From positions 2,999,001-3,063,000 of the forward strand of contig OX335652.1 of NCBI GenBank assembly GCA_946894095.1: DNA of 64,000 nt, written 5' to 3'. The DNA is from Incurvaria masculella (taxonomy: Eukaryota > Arthropoda > Insecta > Lepidoptera > Incurvariidae). Below, in pieces: positions 31,661 through 42,164 of this stretch; positions within the stretch are counted from its first letter, which is position 1, and each line of letters starts with the position of its first letter. The notes under the pieces are model-generated. The model had not been told where the DNA came from. It saw only the letters and a program-made list of their open reading frames with translations, and did not search any database. Position numbers and translations under genes: made by a program.

Positions 31661-32944
31661 GTTCAATACAGACGACCCGTGTCTTCCTGACCCGTTCGTT
31701 TCCGAACGACCTATCGCTAGTGTGGTGACAGTTGACAAGTGACAATCGGCCAAACAAGAAGCCGATCGAGAATTGACCCGCAGGGTTCGACTGCATTTTG
31801 GACTCATGCGTTGCACAACTTGCGCCGTATCGCCACCGCCTCCCCCGCCGCCGGGGCACAAACCCGGGCCGTCGGCTTGCGAACCGGTTATCTCGCACGA
31901 CACTCGAGTACCGGACTTGGACGGAGCGCTTGGTTCAAGTGGGGAAAATACTGACGAGACAATCATATTTAGTTTGTGGCCAGGAGATTAGTTCATACAT
32001 AGCAGAATAAACATGAAACACATTGTTAACTGAGCCACAGTTTTCGACTTGGTGATCGTATTTTCTTTCATCGTGATTACACCTTTTGTGCAACCCATCT
32101 TCTTAAAGTAAATCAAATTAATATATAGCCATATTCTTGCATATATACCAAGGACTGGTTTTATACAATGTTTCCTCAACACACAACGATTGTTTAACTA
32201 ATACACGAGGATTGCGGGCTCAAGAAGAGCTTTAAAATGAATGTCTTGCACTTTGAACAAGGCGAAGAGATCAAGACAAACACATGATATTGTTCAAGTT
32301 AATAAAGCAGACATCTTTGTATGGAAGGAAGATAAGTTGCCATGCAAATGTTGACTAGTGTAAATGGCCATTAAGCTATATTCTCCATACAAACTACATT
32401 TATTAAAATTTCTAATGCTTAAAGTTATGGTAACTAGGTACTCCAAATGATATTTTAACGTATAGTACAATACCTGTTATCTATAGATCTTTTGCTATAA
32501 ATATTTATGATCTGTACTGTATTATGGTATTTAGTTTTTGTGGTATTTAATAAAGCACAAAGACAGTATTTAATTTACAAAAGAAAGAATTAAGAAATTA
32601 TTAAAACCAGCTGATACGTCATTTGCCGTGCTCTGAAAATTCTTACGTTTATTTACGCATTACACATGATCTTTGTCAGCTAGTATATAACGAAGTTTGT
32701 CAGTAATTTGAGGTGACGGAGATCGACGATCTCCGTATTTGAGCTTATCCAATTTGGCAATAGCCAACATAATGGCGAATACTCGGGCGAACATAATCGC
32801 GTATACTTCTCCTTTAGTGACGAACGTTATTCCGAACATCAATCGATGTGTGTTCCTCGTTGACTTGTGCAGTCTATGCACAAACAGCTAATTGCGAACA
32901 CACATAATTTAAGACTTTTCACATTGTGGGTTGTTGTTTCCTCG
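31661..32944. other. No gene recognised; one perfect palindrome
   Basis: The 21-bp palindrome ACGGAGATCG-A-CGATCTCCGT lies at 32716-32736. Bases 31740-31960 are moderately GC-rich with open frames lacking any family match. Confidence 0.25.
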
Positions 32945-33165
32945 TAGTTCTTAGTTCTTTGCCTTAGACCGTTCTACCAATGTAAGTTTGGCAGTAGTAT
33001 TTAGATATGAAATCATAATTGTGTTGAATCATTAATGTGGACGAAAAAAAAACATAACTTATAGACCAGTGAAATTTCTTGCGCGGGTTCTTCTTTACTG
33101 AGTTGATCGAATCCGCGGATCAATCAAATTCTGACATGATTTAGAAGTTTAATAAATAAATTAAA
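32945..33165 (-). repeat. Repeat K, reverse copy
   Basis: TTCTTAGTTCTTTGCC (32949), GTTTGGCAGTAGTATTTAG, GCGCGGGTTCTTCTTTACTG and GAATCCGCGGATC are the complement of the copy at 17985-18180. Confidence 0.5.
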
Positions 33166-33189
33166 TTAAATTAAATGAAAACTGATGCC

Positions 33190-33770
33190 GAAACACGGTG
33201 ACCTACCGACAGAGGGGTGTGTGGTGTGGGCAGGTGTGGGCAGCAACGCTATTTTGGCCGTGTTGGATAAGCATCACTTATTCTGCTTTCGAGACGCCCA
33301 ACACGGTCAGCGTGATCGTTGAATGTTCTGCTGCAGTATCTATCCATCACCGACATCATTACCAGTCGAACGTGTTTTGTTTTCCATGTTCTAATAAATC
33401 AGACGTCTTGGATCCGCACTTCGTCGCCCTCAATAAGTGACGGATTCCAGTTTTTCCGTTACCGCCCGTTGGAGCGTTCGAAATACAAAAACGCCTCACG
33501 GTTGCTCAAGACTGATTCGCTCTGCCGACGCAATCGCCAAAGCCGCAATAACCTTCACAGCGGCGGCGGCGGCGGAGCACCATTTCGACACCGATACTGG
33601 CGCGCCAGCAGCGGCCCCGGTACTTACGGCAGGTTCGATGACCGGGCGACAGTGCGACCTCGCGTGCGTTTGTTTACCTACTTGCTCTGCAAGCGTACTG
33701 TCTGCTGGCACCGATTCCCTGGTAAGACCTTGGGTCCATAATTCGACGGATACATACCTACTAGGTATGT
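33190..33770 (+). other. Unrecognised frames with a possible donor
   Basis: Two plus frames (33319-33741, 33437-33772) overlap. The second includes a GCGGCG-encoded alanine run and reaches CCCTG|GTAAGACC at 33721. No acceptor, ATG context or family supports an exon. Confidence 0.15.
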
Positions 33771-34368
33771 AGTCTTTAGCGTTCCTTGCTCTCTAATTGG
33801 TCTATCATCGTCTCTTATCAGGATCTCTTAATTAGAGAAGATACCTAATATGTTTTACTTGACTTCATAGCAACCATCATTAATTTCCATTCCAATTACT
33901 TCAGGGTATAATAATCTACCCAAACCAATATAAACATGTGTCAAGGATCACTTAGTCGAGCCGAAGCGTACTTAAAACGAAACGCGGAATGTCGTAGCTA
34001 TTGTCGCTATTGTGGTGTGAGTAATAAATTAAATTATTGATAACGAAGAGACATTAAATGACTCCTCATTTAATTTGGAAAGAAGATAAGTACCAAATAC
34101 CAAAATCGAGCGTCGATAAACACTTTAACAGCAAAACAAAATGTTGTTTCAAAATTCCGTTGCTTTTTGCTCCGTCTAATCTAAAATCCAAAGCTTTATT
34201 TAGTGCCTAGTGACTGCGTAGTATTAAGTAATTAATAATTCGTCTATCGTCTTTACTATGGAGAATGCTCGTCGGATCTGCATAACGCTGTACCTCCGTC
34301 TCTGTACCTTCGCTTAACGCGGAACAGGGATACAATGCAAATATTCACAGTCGACATTCCAGAAATGA
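33771..34368. other. No feature recognised
   Basis: AT-rich; the right edge borders the LINE fragment. Confidence 0.2.
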
Positions 34369-34557
34369 GAACCCACCGATATTCAAGATCCTTCATCTTT
34401 AGGGTCGGAAAACAATGGAATTAACTCCCTTCTCAGATATTTCCCCCAAAGTACAACCTGGGGTCCTTCAAACATGGTGTGAAGAAGCACCTGGCCGGTC
34501 GCCATGGTGTTCGCAGTCCCCCTGTAAGTTCAAAATCCCATGGGCGTCGTCGGGCAC
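34369..34557 (+). pseudogene. LINE ORF2 C-terminal fragment interrupted by a family C MITE
   Basis: The frame reads RYSRSFIFRVGKQWN, a stop, then LPSQIFPPKYNLGSFKHGVK and KHLAGRHGVRSPP, a typical jockey-type carboxyl end (W-N-x-LP, then Y-NLG-FK). The fragment breaks at CGGGCACC and continues after the MITE as GAGGTCCTG at 35109. It is non-functional. Confidence 0.65.
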
Positions 34558-34558
34558 C

Positions 34559-35108
34559 ATAAGGTGGGCCATCCCGCTCAACTCCCCATACAAACGGGGA
34601 AAGAAGATCATGCCCATATTTCTTATCAGAAATCCCAAATTTTGCTCAAAATAGCTTTATTTGATCGAACTAGATGTCTGATGACCGTTGGCATTGTAAA
34701 ATTGTGTTTGGTTTCAATGTTATAAGGTCCGAAAGTTTTATTTTTTCGCGCGTTTTATGCAACAACTTTGGAGGTGGATTACGCAATGATAAAGTAAGAA
34801 CATCTTGAAAAGATTAGTCATCAGACATAGCTTATTTAATCAAGATTTATAATCTATTTGGTTTTTGTTAGATTTTTGACTACAGCGGTCGTGGTTTACT
34901 TTTAACTATAAGTAGTTTGGTAATTAAAATTTTCGTAAATCTTTACAGATCATTCACTATGGACATTGCCTTTTTTGTGGACATGTTGCATCTTCCTCAT
35001 CACGGAGCCTGTCTTTTTCTTTGAAACAGAGAAGGTCCCAGAGCGCAACAGCACGGTTTTGTACCGTGCCCGCGAATGAGTTGGTCCCGCCGGATTGTGC
35101 CACCTTAA
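34559..35108 (+). mobile_element. Family C MITE inserted in a LINE fragment
   Basis: The left end is ATAAGGTGGGCC (TTAA mutated to ATAA), the right end CCACCTTAA. It divides CGGGCACC from GAGGTCCTG, contiguous at 10518. Confidence 0.75.
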
Positions 35109-35122
35109 GAGGTCCTGACCTT

Positions 35123-35866
35123 TAATTTTTATATTTTTTTAATTTTACCTATTTGTTGTTATAGCGGCAAAATAAATATAGACTAGGAGGTCGCGACAAA
35201 AATGGTAACGATAACGTAAATGGCTGAAACTGCGTTCACGGGATAAGGACCAACCCTTTGAAGCTAGATGTGTCAATCTGCCTATTCCAAGTGGTTGCGC
35301 TAAGTAGATAAGGCGCCTGAAAAAGTAGTTATGGTGACAAAACATAAATATGATAAGGTAAATGGATACAAATGACGAAGCATGAAAGTAGCAGAACATA
35401 CTTGGTTAGCAATACAAAAACTAAACAAATGTTTGGTTGCATTTCGTAGTTATAGGCAATTTAGGTTACAGTTATAACTTTAGGTATATTTAAGTATTAG
35501 TATTTTACAAATCGACTGGTTATTGTTATATAATTAATAAGTATCAATGTTTCTAATCAATCAGTATATTCATCAGCATTACATATCAACATGTATTTTA
35601 TGTACCCCAAACTATAGAAAGCAACCACTTGGCACAGGCAGACTTACACATTTAGCATCATCTAACCTGTGAACCCAAATTCAGCCATTTACATTATCGT
35701 GACCAAAAATGTCGTGACCTCCCGGAATAATACACACTCTGTAAAAAATTCAGCTGCCTAACTATTACGGTTCACCAGATACAGACATGTGACAGACGGA
35801 CGGACGGACAGCGGAGGCTTAGTAATAGGGTTCCGTTTTCACCCTTTGGGTACGGAACCCTAAAAA
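35123..35866 (+). mobile_element. Family A element, 5' truncated and split by another element
   Basis: The left part 35123-35180 (ATTTGTTGTTATAGCGGCAA, AATAAATA) and right part 35723-35866 (ACACACTCTGTAAAAAATTC to GGAACCCTAAAAA) are consecutive pieces of one copy, separated by the TIR element at 35186-35722. Confidence 0.7.
35186..35722. mobile_element. TIR element inserted in family A
   Basis: This 537-bp element has roughly 44-base terminal inverted repeats: GGAGGTCGCGACAAAAATGG then AACGATAACGTAAATGGCTG, answered by CAGCCATTTACATTATCGTG and ACATTTTTGGTCACGACATT-type complement ending GACCTCC. Inside, CCAAGTGGTTGC and GCAACCACTTGG also face each other. No ORF. Its superfamily is unknown because no target duplication was resolved. 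Confidence 0.6.
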
Positions 35867-35929
35867 TAAATTTAACACAACCATGGAATTCGCTCGTGGC
35901 GCTACTAAATAATCCATCATGTGCCGGCA

Positions 35930-36140
35930 AAATCGATCGCCGCGCGAGCTCTGCGCCGCGCCGCCGCGCCTCCGCGCCGTCCGGTCCCCAGCGGGGCGAG
36001 GGATCGCTCATCTTCACTCGTCCCGTCGCTGCCGACACCCCCGAGCCGAGATCGATGGCTCGCCATCGTCGCGCTTTGATCTCTTCCTTGGAGCACCCGA
36101 GACCGGCGAGGTGGCTCGTGCTGCTCGACCGCAAAACAAC
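35930..36140. other. GC-rich island
   Basis: CGCCGCGCCGCCGCGCC-type sequence at 35950-35985 and CTCGTCCCGTCGCTGCCG at 36017. No convincing gene on either strand. It is bounded on the right by a family A insertion. Confidence 0.3.
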
Positions 36141-36430
36141 AAACCGGCCAAGTGCGAGTCGGACTCGCACACGAAGGGTTCCGTACCATCGTACAAGAAT
36201 GAACACAAACAAAAACACGTTTTTTGTATGGGGCCGGCCCCCCTTTAATTTTTATTATTTTTCAATTTTACCTTTTTGTTGTTATAGCGATAAAATAAAT
36301 ACACACTCTGTGAAAATGTCAGCTGCCTATTACGGTTCATGAGATACAGCCCTGCGACAGATGGACGTACGGACAGTGGAGGCTTAGTAATAGGGTTCTG
36401 TTTTCACCCTTTGGGTACGGAACCCTCAAA
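36141..36430 (+). mobile_element. Family A element
   Basis: Both ends are present, with a reduced GACG region (GATGGACGTACGGACAGTGG). Confidence 0.8.
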
Positions 36431-37294
36431 ATTATAATATGGAGCTAGCGTCCTGCAAGCACTAAAATACACGGCACAGCGAAACGTTACAATGGTTTTA
36501 AAGGCAGTCGTTACAGCAATTTTCCAGTGATTTTGTAAATAACTGATGAGACTTAGATGAAAAAGGAACATTATTTTTCGTCTAAGTGATGAGATTGGTT
36601 TTAAGACCTAAATTACGATCATTATTTTTTTCTGTAAAAAATTCGAGAATCGCTGTTTACCAAAACTTTTTATTTTCTTCTCATCTTCCTTCATTATTTC
36701 CACTAATAAAATATTGAATTCGATTTCCAGCAACGAAAAACATATACACGCATGTCTCATACTTGTATTTACAGAATATAGCCTAGATTCAACCTCACAG
36801 GTCGACTCGACTCAAGGCAAGCGAACTCGGCACACATTCAAAGCATATCTCGTTATCTTTTTAATGAATTGTCGATTTAAAATGTGAATAAATAAAAGTA
36901 TGCTGATTAAAATGGCCGTGCGAGTTCGTTCAACCAGGGCCACCTTGACTCCTGCTCTTTAGTTACGATTGAACATGACGCAACACATATCGAGTTGTAT
37001 GCTGTACGCGTGAGTTCGTAAAACACTTAAATACGTACGATCAAATATTGAAAGAATTTTAAGCTCAATGCGCGGCCCTTGCTTCTCATGCGAGAGGTTC
37101 TTTGTTTTAAAAACCGGTTTGGGTGGCTATGCTGAGAGAGGCAGGTCATCACAACTCATGTCGCGAAACCACGCTCAGCGAGGCACCATACCGAGATTTT
37201 TTTACTATCGCTCTTGACGGCGCCAATGGGACTCCGTACGTTTTAAAAACGTTTAACATACGTCCGCAAGTTTTTATTTTTTTGTATCTGTATT
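36431..37294. other. No gene recognised
   Basis: It contains a hairpin CTTAGATGAAAAA / TTTTTCGTCTAAG at about 36551-36585 (one mismatch). Nothing else is assignable. Confidence 0.25.
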
Positions 37295-37500
37295 TCGTTC
37301 ATCCAATGCGATGGTACCAACCCGGGCGGGATTAACCCTACCACCTAGTAAGGGGAATCTGCATTTTTACGTAGAATCCGAACCACGGCCAGCCTCAACA
37401 TTTAAAAATGGTCACCCATCCAGAACCTAACCGCGCTCAAAGGTGCTGCCCCAGCTTATCGATTCGCAGGGGTCGCACACTGAGTTACCGAGGCTGACGT
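37295..37500 (-). mobile_element. Family B body joined to a 5S rRNA-like head, reverse
   Basis: The body is unmistakable (TTCATCCAATGCGATGGTAC, GGGATTAACCCTACCACCTA, GAATCCGAACCACGG). Beyond the junction, instead of the tRNA-like head, comes CCAGCCTCAAC and GGTCACCCATCCAGAACC (37410). Its complement resembles the 5S rRNA internal promoter end (GGATGGGTGACC). The unit ends GAGTTACCGAGGCTGAC. Confidence 0.6.
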
Positions 37501-37544
37501 TGTGGCACTGCTTTTAACACTATACAACATTCTCCAGTAAACCT

Positions 37545-37690
37545 ACAGTTTAACGTGGAATCCAAACCACGGCCAGCCTCCCTCAACGGTCGAATGGTCA
37601 CCTAATCAAGACCAGACCGGACCCAGCGTTGCTTAACTTCGGAGAGCGATCGCCGAAGGGTCGCGCCACTGGGCTATTGAGGCTGACAAA
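37545..37690 (-). mobile_element. Second 5S-like SINE head with truncated body, reverse
   Basis: On the minus strand it reads CTCCGAAGTTAAGCAACG, TGGGTCCGGTCTGGTC and GATTAGGTGACC, close to the 5S rRNA internal control region. Box A-like AAGTTAAGCAACG is at 37627-37639 and box C-like GGTGACC at 37596-37602. The same CCACGG|CCAGCCTC junction to family B body follows. The unit is diverged from, and in tandem with, 37295-37500. Confidence 0.65.
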
Positions 37691-37714
37691 TGTGACAAAG
37701 AGATCTTTCTTTAT

Positions 37715-37850
37715 ATTGCACGGCTACATTGCTACGCAGAACAATGGCAATTTTTACTGCCGCTTAGATCATCGTACATTCTGTACGATGGTACTAACCC
37801 TGGCGAAATTAACTCTAGCACCTAGTAAGAGGACGTGAAATCCGAACATG
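37715..37850 (-). mobile_element. Family B SINE fragment, reverse
   Basis: TTTTTACTGCCGCTTAGATC, GTACGATGGTACTAACCCTG and TAGCACCTAGTAAG are body landmarks; the head is absent. Confidence 0.55.
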
Positions 37851-37922
37851 AACGGCAGAGTCATTAGTCGTCTCTTACGACATACACGAGAATAAATAAA
37901 GTGGCTCCACTTGTATGTATAA

Positions 37923-38186
37923 TTTTTAGGGTTCCGTACACAAAGGGACCCTATTACTAAGCATCCGCTGTCCGTCCGTTTGTCCGTCCGTCTGATAGGT
38001 AGGCAGCTTGAATTTTCCCAGAGTGTGTATTTATTTTGCCGCTATAACAACAAATAAAATAAGGGTAAAAGTTAAAAATTAAAAAGGGCCCCAATACAAA
38101 ACAAAATATTTGTTTTGTGTTAAATCTTGCGCGATGGTACGGAACCCTTCAAGTGCGAGTCCGACTCGCACTTAACCGGTTTTTTC
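37923..38186 (-). mobile_element. Family A element
   Basis: Both ends are present. The AGATACAGCC segment is deleted next to the CCGT array. Confidence 0.75.
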
Positions 38187-38189
38187 ATT

Positions 38190-38640
38190 TCATTAATTTG
38201 AGGGAAGGCCCTGACGTGCCACGTAGTTACACTGGGAATTTGACGTAAATCTATCAAGCCACGACTTGAGATGACCTATTTTCGTCTCATTCGCTTTCGT
38301 CGATTTCACTGGCGAATCACACGACATCACACGATCTCGACGTCCTTGTCGGTTCACGTTACATAAGAGCGGGGTCGCCTCCCCTTCCTCCCCGCTTCCC
38401 CCGCTGGCGCTCCACCGCCGCGCCGCGCTCCCCGCGTCTAGCTCCCGGCCGCGGCTGCGAGAGGAGTATGCAAACGACACGGACGCCGCGCCGGACGCCT
38501 TTCATCTGGAGCTCCGCTGGCTACAGCGCCTCCTGCACGTTTAGACGTGCACGCGGCTCCTTGAGCGGGCGTGTGCCGAATAGCAAGCGGCAACTCTATT
38601 GGCCGAGACCTGCTTTGCCGTCCGATGACGTATAGACGTA
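38190..38640. other. GC-rich island
   Basis: CpG-rich at 38370-38580 (CCACCGCCGCGCCGCGCTCC at 38411). A 95-codon minus frame (38480-38193) has no family match. CCTCCTGCACGTTTAGACGT near 38528 forms a small ACGTCTA-type hairpin. Bases 38641-38929 are unassigned. Confidence 0.3.
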
Positions 38641-38929
38641 CAGTCGACCGAAGAGTTGAGGATACACATCCGTTTGAAGAAAAAGATGAACCGTTGAATT
38701 ACTTTAACTTTGGGATACAAATATAGTGCTGACTATACATTCAAGCTTAGTTGAGAATGTGTACTAGTTACTGTGTAAACAAAACCCTATCAAAATTAAA
38801 TCTGAGGTTGTATTTAACCAACATTTAACCGGAAGTGGATCCTTTAATCTTTGCTTGACATTGCATAATATGACTCAACTTATCAATCTACTGTGTAATG
38901 CCCGCATCTAAAGAATAGCAAACCCTTAT

Positions 38930-39460
38930 TACTAGTGGCTCTCTGAGCTGTAGACCTCGCAAGTCTGTCTTTTTTAACATTTTCTATTTTTTAGGGTTCC
39001 GTACCCAATGGGTGAAAACGGAACCCTATTACTAAGCCTCCGCTGTCCGTCCGTCTGTCACAGGGCTGTATCTCATGAACCGTAATAGGTAGGCAGCTGA
39101 CATTTTCACAGAGTGTGTATTTATTTTGCCGTTATAACAACAAATAGGTAAAATAAAAAATAAAGGGACCCCCCTTTATTACAAAACACGTGATTGTTTT
39201 GTGTTAAATCTTGAACGACGGTACGGAACCCTTCGTGTGCGACTCCGACTCGCACTTGGCCGGTTTTCTCTCTAAAATCTACATAAATATCGATTCCACT
39301 TAAAAAAATACACGAGAATCGGTTGAGAAAAGCGACCTGTAGAGTAGAACAAACCGGACATACGAAATAATTTTTGCCCAATCTTGTAACTGAGAATTCG
39401 CTACGCTCGGTCAAAAATATTGGCTATGGTTCCTGGCTATGCTCGGGTCAATTTTCGTTG
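38930..39460 (+). repeat. Repeat J, split by a family A element
   Basis: J reads ACTAGTGGCTCTCTGAGCTG at 38932, is interrupted by family A (38987-39267), and resumes with CACGAGAATCGGTTGAGAAA at 39312, GCGACCTGTAGAG and TTTTTGCCCAATCTTG. It ends around CCTGGCTATGCTCGGGTC at 39434. Confidence 0.55.
38987..39267 (-). mobile_element. Family A element inserted in repeat J
   Basis: A near full-length reverse copy with only two CCGT units. Confidence 0.8.
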
Positions 39461-40339
39461 GATTTCAGCTTTATGTAATATAGATAAGCATACCCTTATG
39501 ATTGACATGCAAGAGCCGTGTTGTTGTCACGAATGCCACTCTCTGCCTAAGGGGTCTCCGTATTTTAAGGGCCTGGTACTAGCCAAATCGCAAAGTTAGA
39601 CGAGGCACCCCAAGTTAACTAACTAAGTCTGACGATTATAAGTGTCATTCTTACAATATATGATTCCTTGTCTAGGAATCGAATTATTTTCGTTAATGTA
39701 TGTTTCCTTTTTTTATACAAAATACATTGTCCATTTCCGAACTTTTTTGACTAAATGTAGAAATCTAAAAGCAAATGGAATTTTTTGTTTATGCATATAT
39801 GCTGTTTTTGCTTATATCTAGAAATCGAATTACTTTCAGATTTGTAATGAGAAAAATCAACTTTTTTATTTTTATTATTATTTAAATAAATGATGGAATA
39901 AAAAAATATTAACAATCCATTATCAGTCTGGAGTTCTATTTGGATTTGCTGAAGCGTTTCACTACATATTATTACATTTGTTAAAAAGTGCATTTGTATG
40001 GCGCGAGTAGTTGGCTAGTCCTAGCGCCTTAATACATAACAGCTGTTTACACAATCGCAAAAGTTCCGATCCGTCGCTGAAGGTTGTCCATCTAGGTCCT
40101 CCACGGATAAAAATAACGGCATCGGACACCGGGAAACCGAGCTCGCATGAGGCTCGCGTAGGGTTGCCATCTCTAAAATTTGGCAACCAGGACAAGACGT
40201 GAAAATACGCGTGAAAACCCCGGACTTTAGAGCCCAGAACCCGGACATGTTAACAGGTTTTTTTAAGATTGTAAACCCGGACTACAAATGAAGCCCCGCC
40301 CGGATTCCTTCTAAACTAGGACAAATCCGGGGAAACCCG
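39461..40339. other. No gene recognised; old inverted words near 40200
   Basis: Around 40160-40350 the phrases GGGTTGCCATCTCTAAAAT, AACCCGGAC and GGATGGCAACCCTAGG face each other, suggesting a decayed GTTGCCA-bounded MITE. Not counted as a separate element. Confidence 0.3.
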
Positions 40340-40432
40340 GACGGATGGCAACCCTAGGCTCGCGGAATGCTGACGCGTCGAGAAGCCCAGGGCGGTGCGC
40401 GAGCGGTACAATGGATGTAGGTCACGCGGAAC

Positions 40433-40489
<57 letters not shown>

Positions 40490-40580
40490 CGTGCGGTCCG
40501 CGCCGCCGCGCGACTCGAGCGCTGGAGGGAAACACGGGAGAAGGGAAGCGGGGAAGGGACCCGGGGACAGGGGAGCACTT
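40340..40580. repeat. GC-rich island with (CCGCCGCCGCCT)n tandem repeat
   Basis: About five 12-base units CCGCCGCCGCCT occupy 40431-40491. Long frames here are polyproline, polyarginine or polyalanine by composition and are not called as genes. Bases 40600-41004 to the right are unassigned. Confidence 0.7.
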
Positions 40581-41004
40581 GTGGTAGATGCCAGCGAAAC
40601 TGCCTATCTACTTCGTATTGCCTAGCCTAAATTCCTCTCAGAGTCCTCGGATAGACGCCTCATCAATCTGACTGGAATTCACAGACAAGTTTTCTTCGAG
40701 GTTGTTTATGCCAGTAATTTTCAATGCTTATTGTTTACTAATAAAGTGTTCAAGGGAGCAACAATAATGTATAGGGACGTACAGTTACGACTCCACCTTC
40801 TTTCGACTGCTGATAGGTATATAAAATCTTATCTGCATTGAATGGACCATCTCGCCTTCTCCTGCACACAATTGTCTTAGTTGAAACATTTCTAGCCACT
40901 CACGTGCCATTTTCGCAATTATTTTAATTGCACTGCTGGTTCTTTTTATGACAATGAACCTTTGCATAACGGGTTCAAACTAATTGGAAACCAATTTTAA
41001 CTTT

Positions 41005-41175
41005 TTTGAAAAATTTTACGGCTTTTCACGCGGCAGGTAGAGATATTCTCCGACGTTTCGAGCTAATCATTCAGCCCGTTGTCAAGGAGGCATCCGCCGC
41101 GCTCGTGCGCAGCAGACGACGAAACGTCGGAGAATATCTCTACCTGCCGCGTGAAAAGCCGTAAAATTTTTCAAA
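41005..41175. mobile_element. Family H foldback, 56-bp perfect arms
   Basis: 41005-41060 and 41120-41175 are perfect reverse complements across a 59-base loop. Each arm ends internally with CTCCGACGTTTCG. The loop, read on the minus strand, starts near CTGAATGATTAGCTCGAAAC. No ORF. Confidence 0.8.
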
Positions 41176-41321
41176 CATGTCTAACGACCGCGGTAACCTC
41201 AAAAGTATCATAATTTTAACTTTTTCCGTTTACCGTCTAACTTTTTTATGACCTTACCCTGATGCAAAGTACCTAAGACAGTCGTTCTAAACTTGTTAGC
41301 CTAGCCCAGTGGCGCGACGCC

Positions 41322-41638
41322 CTACGGTTCGATAGCAACTCTAAGCGCTGGCTGTTGGGTTTTAGATGTTTGACCGTTTTCGACCGTCGAGGCTGGCTGT
41401 TTAGGAGGCGCACTCACCCCGCCGAATATGTTGCGCTGTGGTTCCAAGTCGTGAGGATATGGGTTGGAAGAGGACAATAGGAGCTCACGAAACCTCGCGT
41501 AGCGAAAGTGTTGGCTGGCTGAAGTGTGCGATCGGTTCCCGTGGTACGCGTTGTATCTTGCAAAGGACTTCACGGCAACTACAGCACTCACAAAACAACT
41601 CTTAAGGACACGTAGACTATCCGAAAACTAAAAGCCGC
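41322..41638 (-). other. Weak minus-strand exon-like frame
   Basis: A frame without ATG reads LKSCFVSAVVAVKSF, then YNAYHGNRSHTSASQHFRYA and DLEPQRNIFGG, meeting a donor-like GGG|GTGAGTGCG near 41420. CTATAATA lies upstream on the minus strand. No family and no start codon, so it is noted only. Confidence 0.15.
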
Positions 41639-41763
41639 GCAAAACGTGTCCTTTTCTTGCCGCCTGTCTAACGTATTATAGTGACAGCGGGAAAACTCTA
41701 TTCTAGTCGAGCGAACTCGCGCGATCTCAGTCGTCGCGCAATTCGGTAGCCAAACACTGGTCG

Positions 41764-42027
41764 TGGTTCGGATTCTACGCAAAACTGTATGTCCCCTTCC
41801 TTATGACGTGGTAGGGTTAATCCTGCCCGAGTTGGTACCATACGCATTAAATGAACGATGGTCGAAGCGACAATGACAATATTCCGTGTTTTCCATCTAG
41901 TTAAATGTAGCCGACGCGAACAAGTAAGGACCTGGCATGGCACCTAGTTCTCATGTGGTTTTTTAGACTAATATCATGCCGGTGGGTTTGGTATTAGCTA
42001 TTCCATGTCCGGTTTCATTAAAAAAAA
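41764..42027 (+). mobile_element. Family B SINE, starts at the head/body junction
   Basis: It begins CGTGGTTCGGATTCTACGC, exactly at the junction seen in the 5S-headed copies, and runs through TGGTAGGGTTAATCCTGCCC, GACCTGGCATGGCACCTAGT to an A-rich tail at 42020. Confidence 0.65.
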
Positions 42028-42164
42028 TAAAAAAATGCTGTTTATTCCAGTGGCTTCCGCGAGTGGAGTCATTTATTCGCAAATGGAAGTAAGATCTAAC
42101 CTTGGATCTAACTAAAGAGTCCATTCCCTACATATTATACTATAAGACACTTTGACATGACAAG

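Noticed and set aside
33437..33720. Plus-strand exon of the Kdm3-like gene ending at CCCTG|GTAAGACC
   Set aside because: No acceptor was found and the peptide does not resemble the KDM3 region expected after residue 52.
37585..37640. A genuine 5S rRNA gene
   Set aside because: Only the internal-promoter portion resembles 5S, with several changes, and it is fused to a SINE body.
40345..40625. Polyproline, polyarginine and polyalanine frames
   Set aside because: All are readings of the CCGCCGCCGCCT tandem repeat.
41060..41125. A functional hammerhead ribozyme in the foldback loop
   Set aside because: CTGAATGA has an extra base relative to CUGANGA and stems I and III could not be completed; kept only as a remark under the foldback finding.
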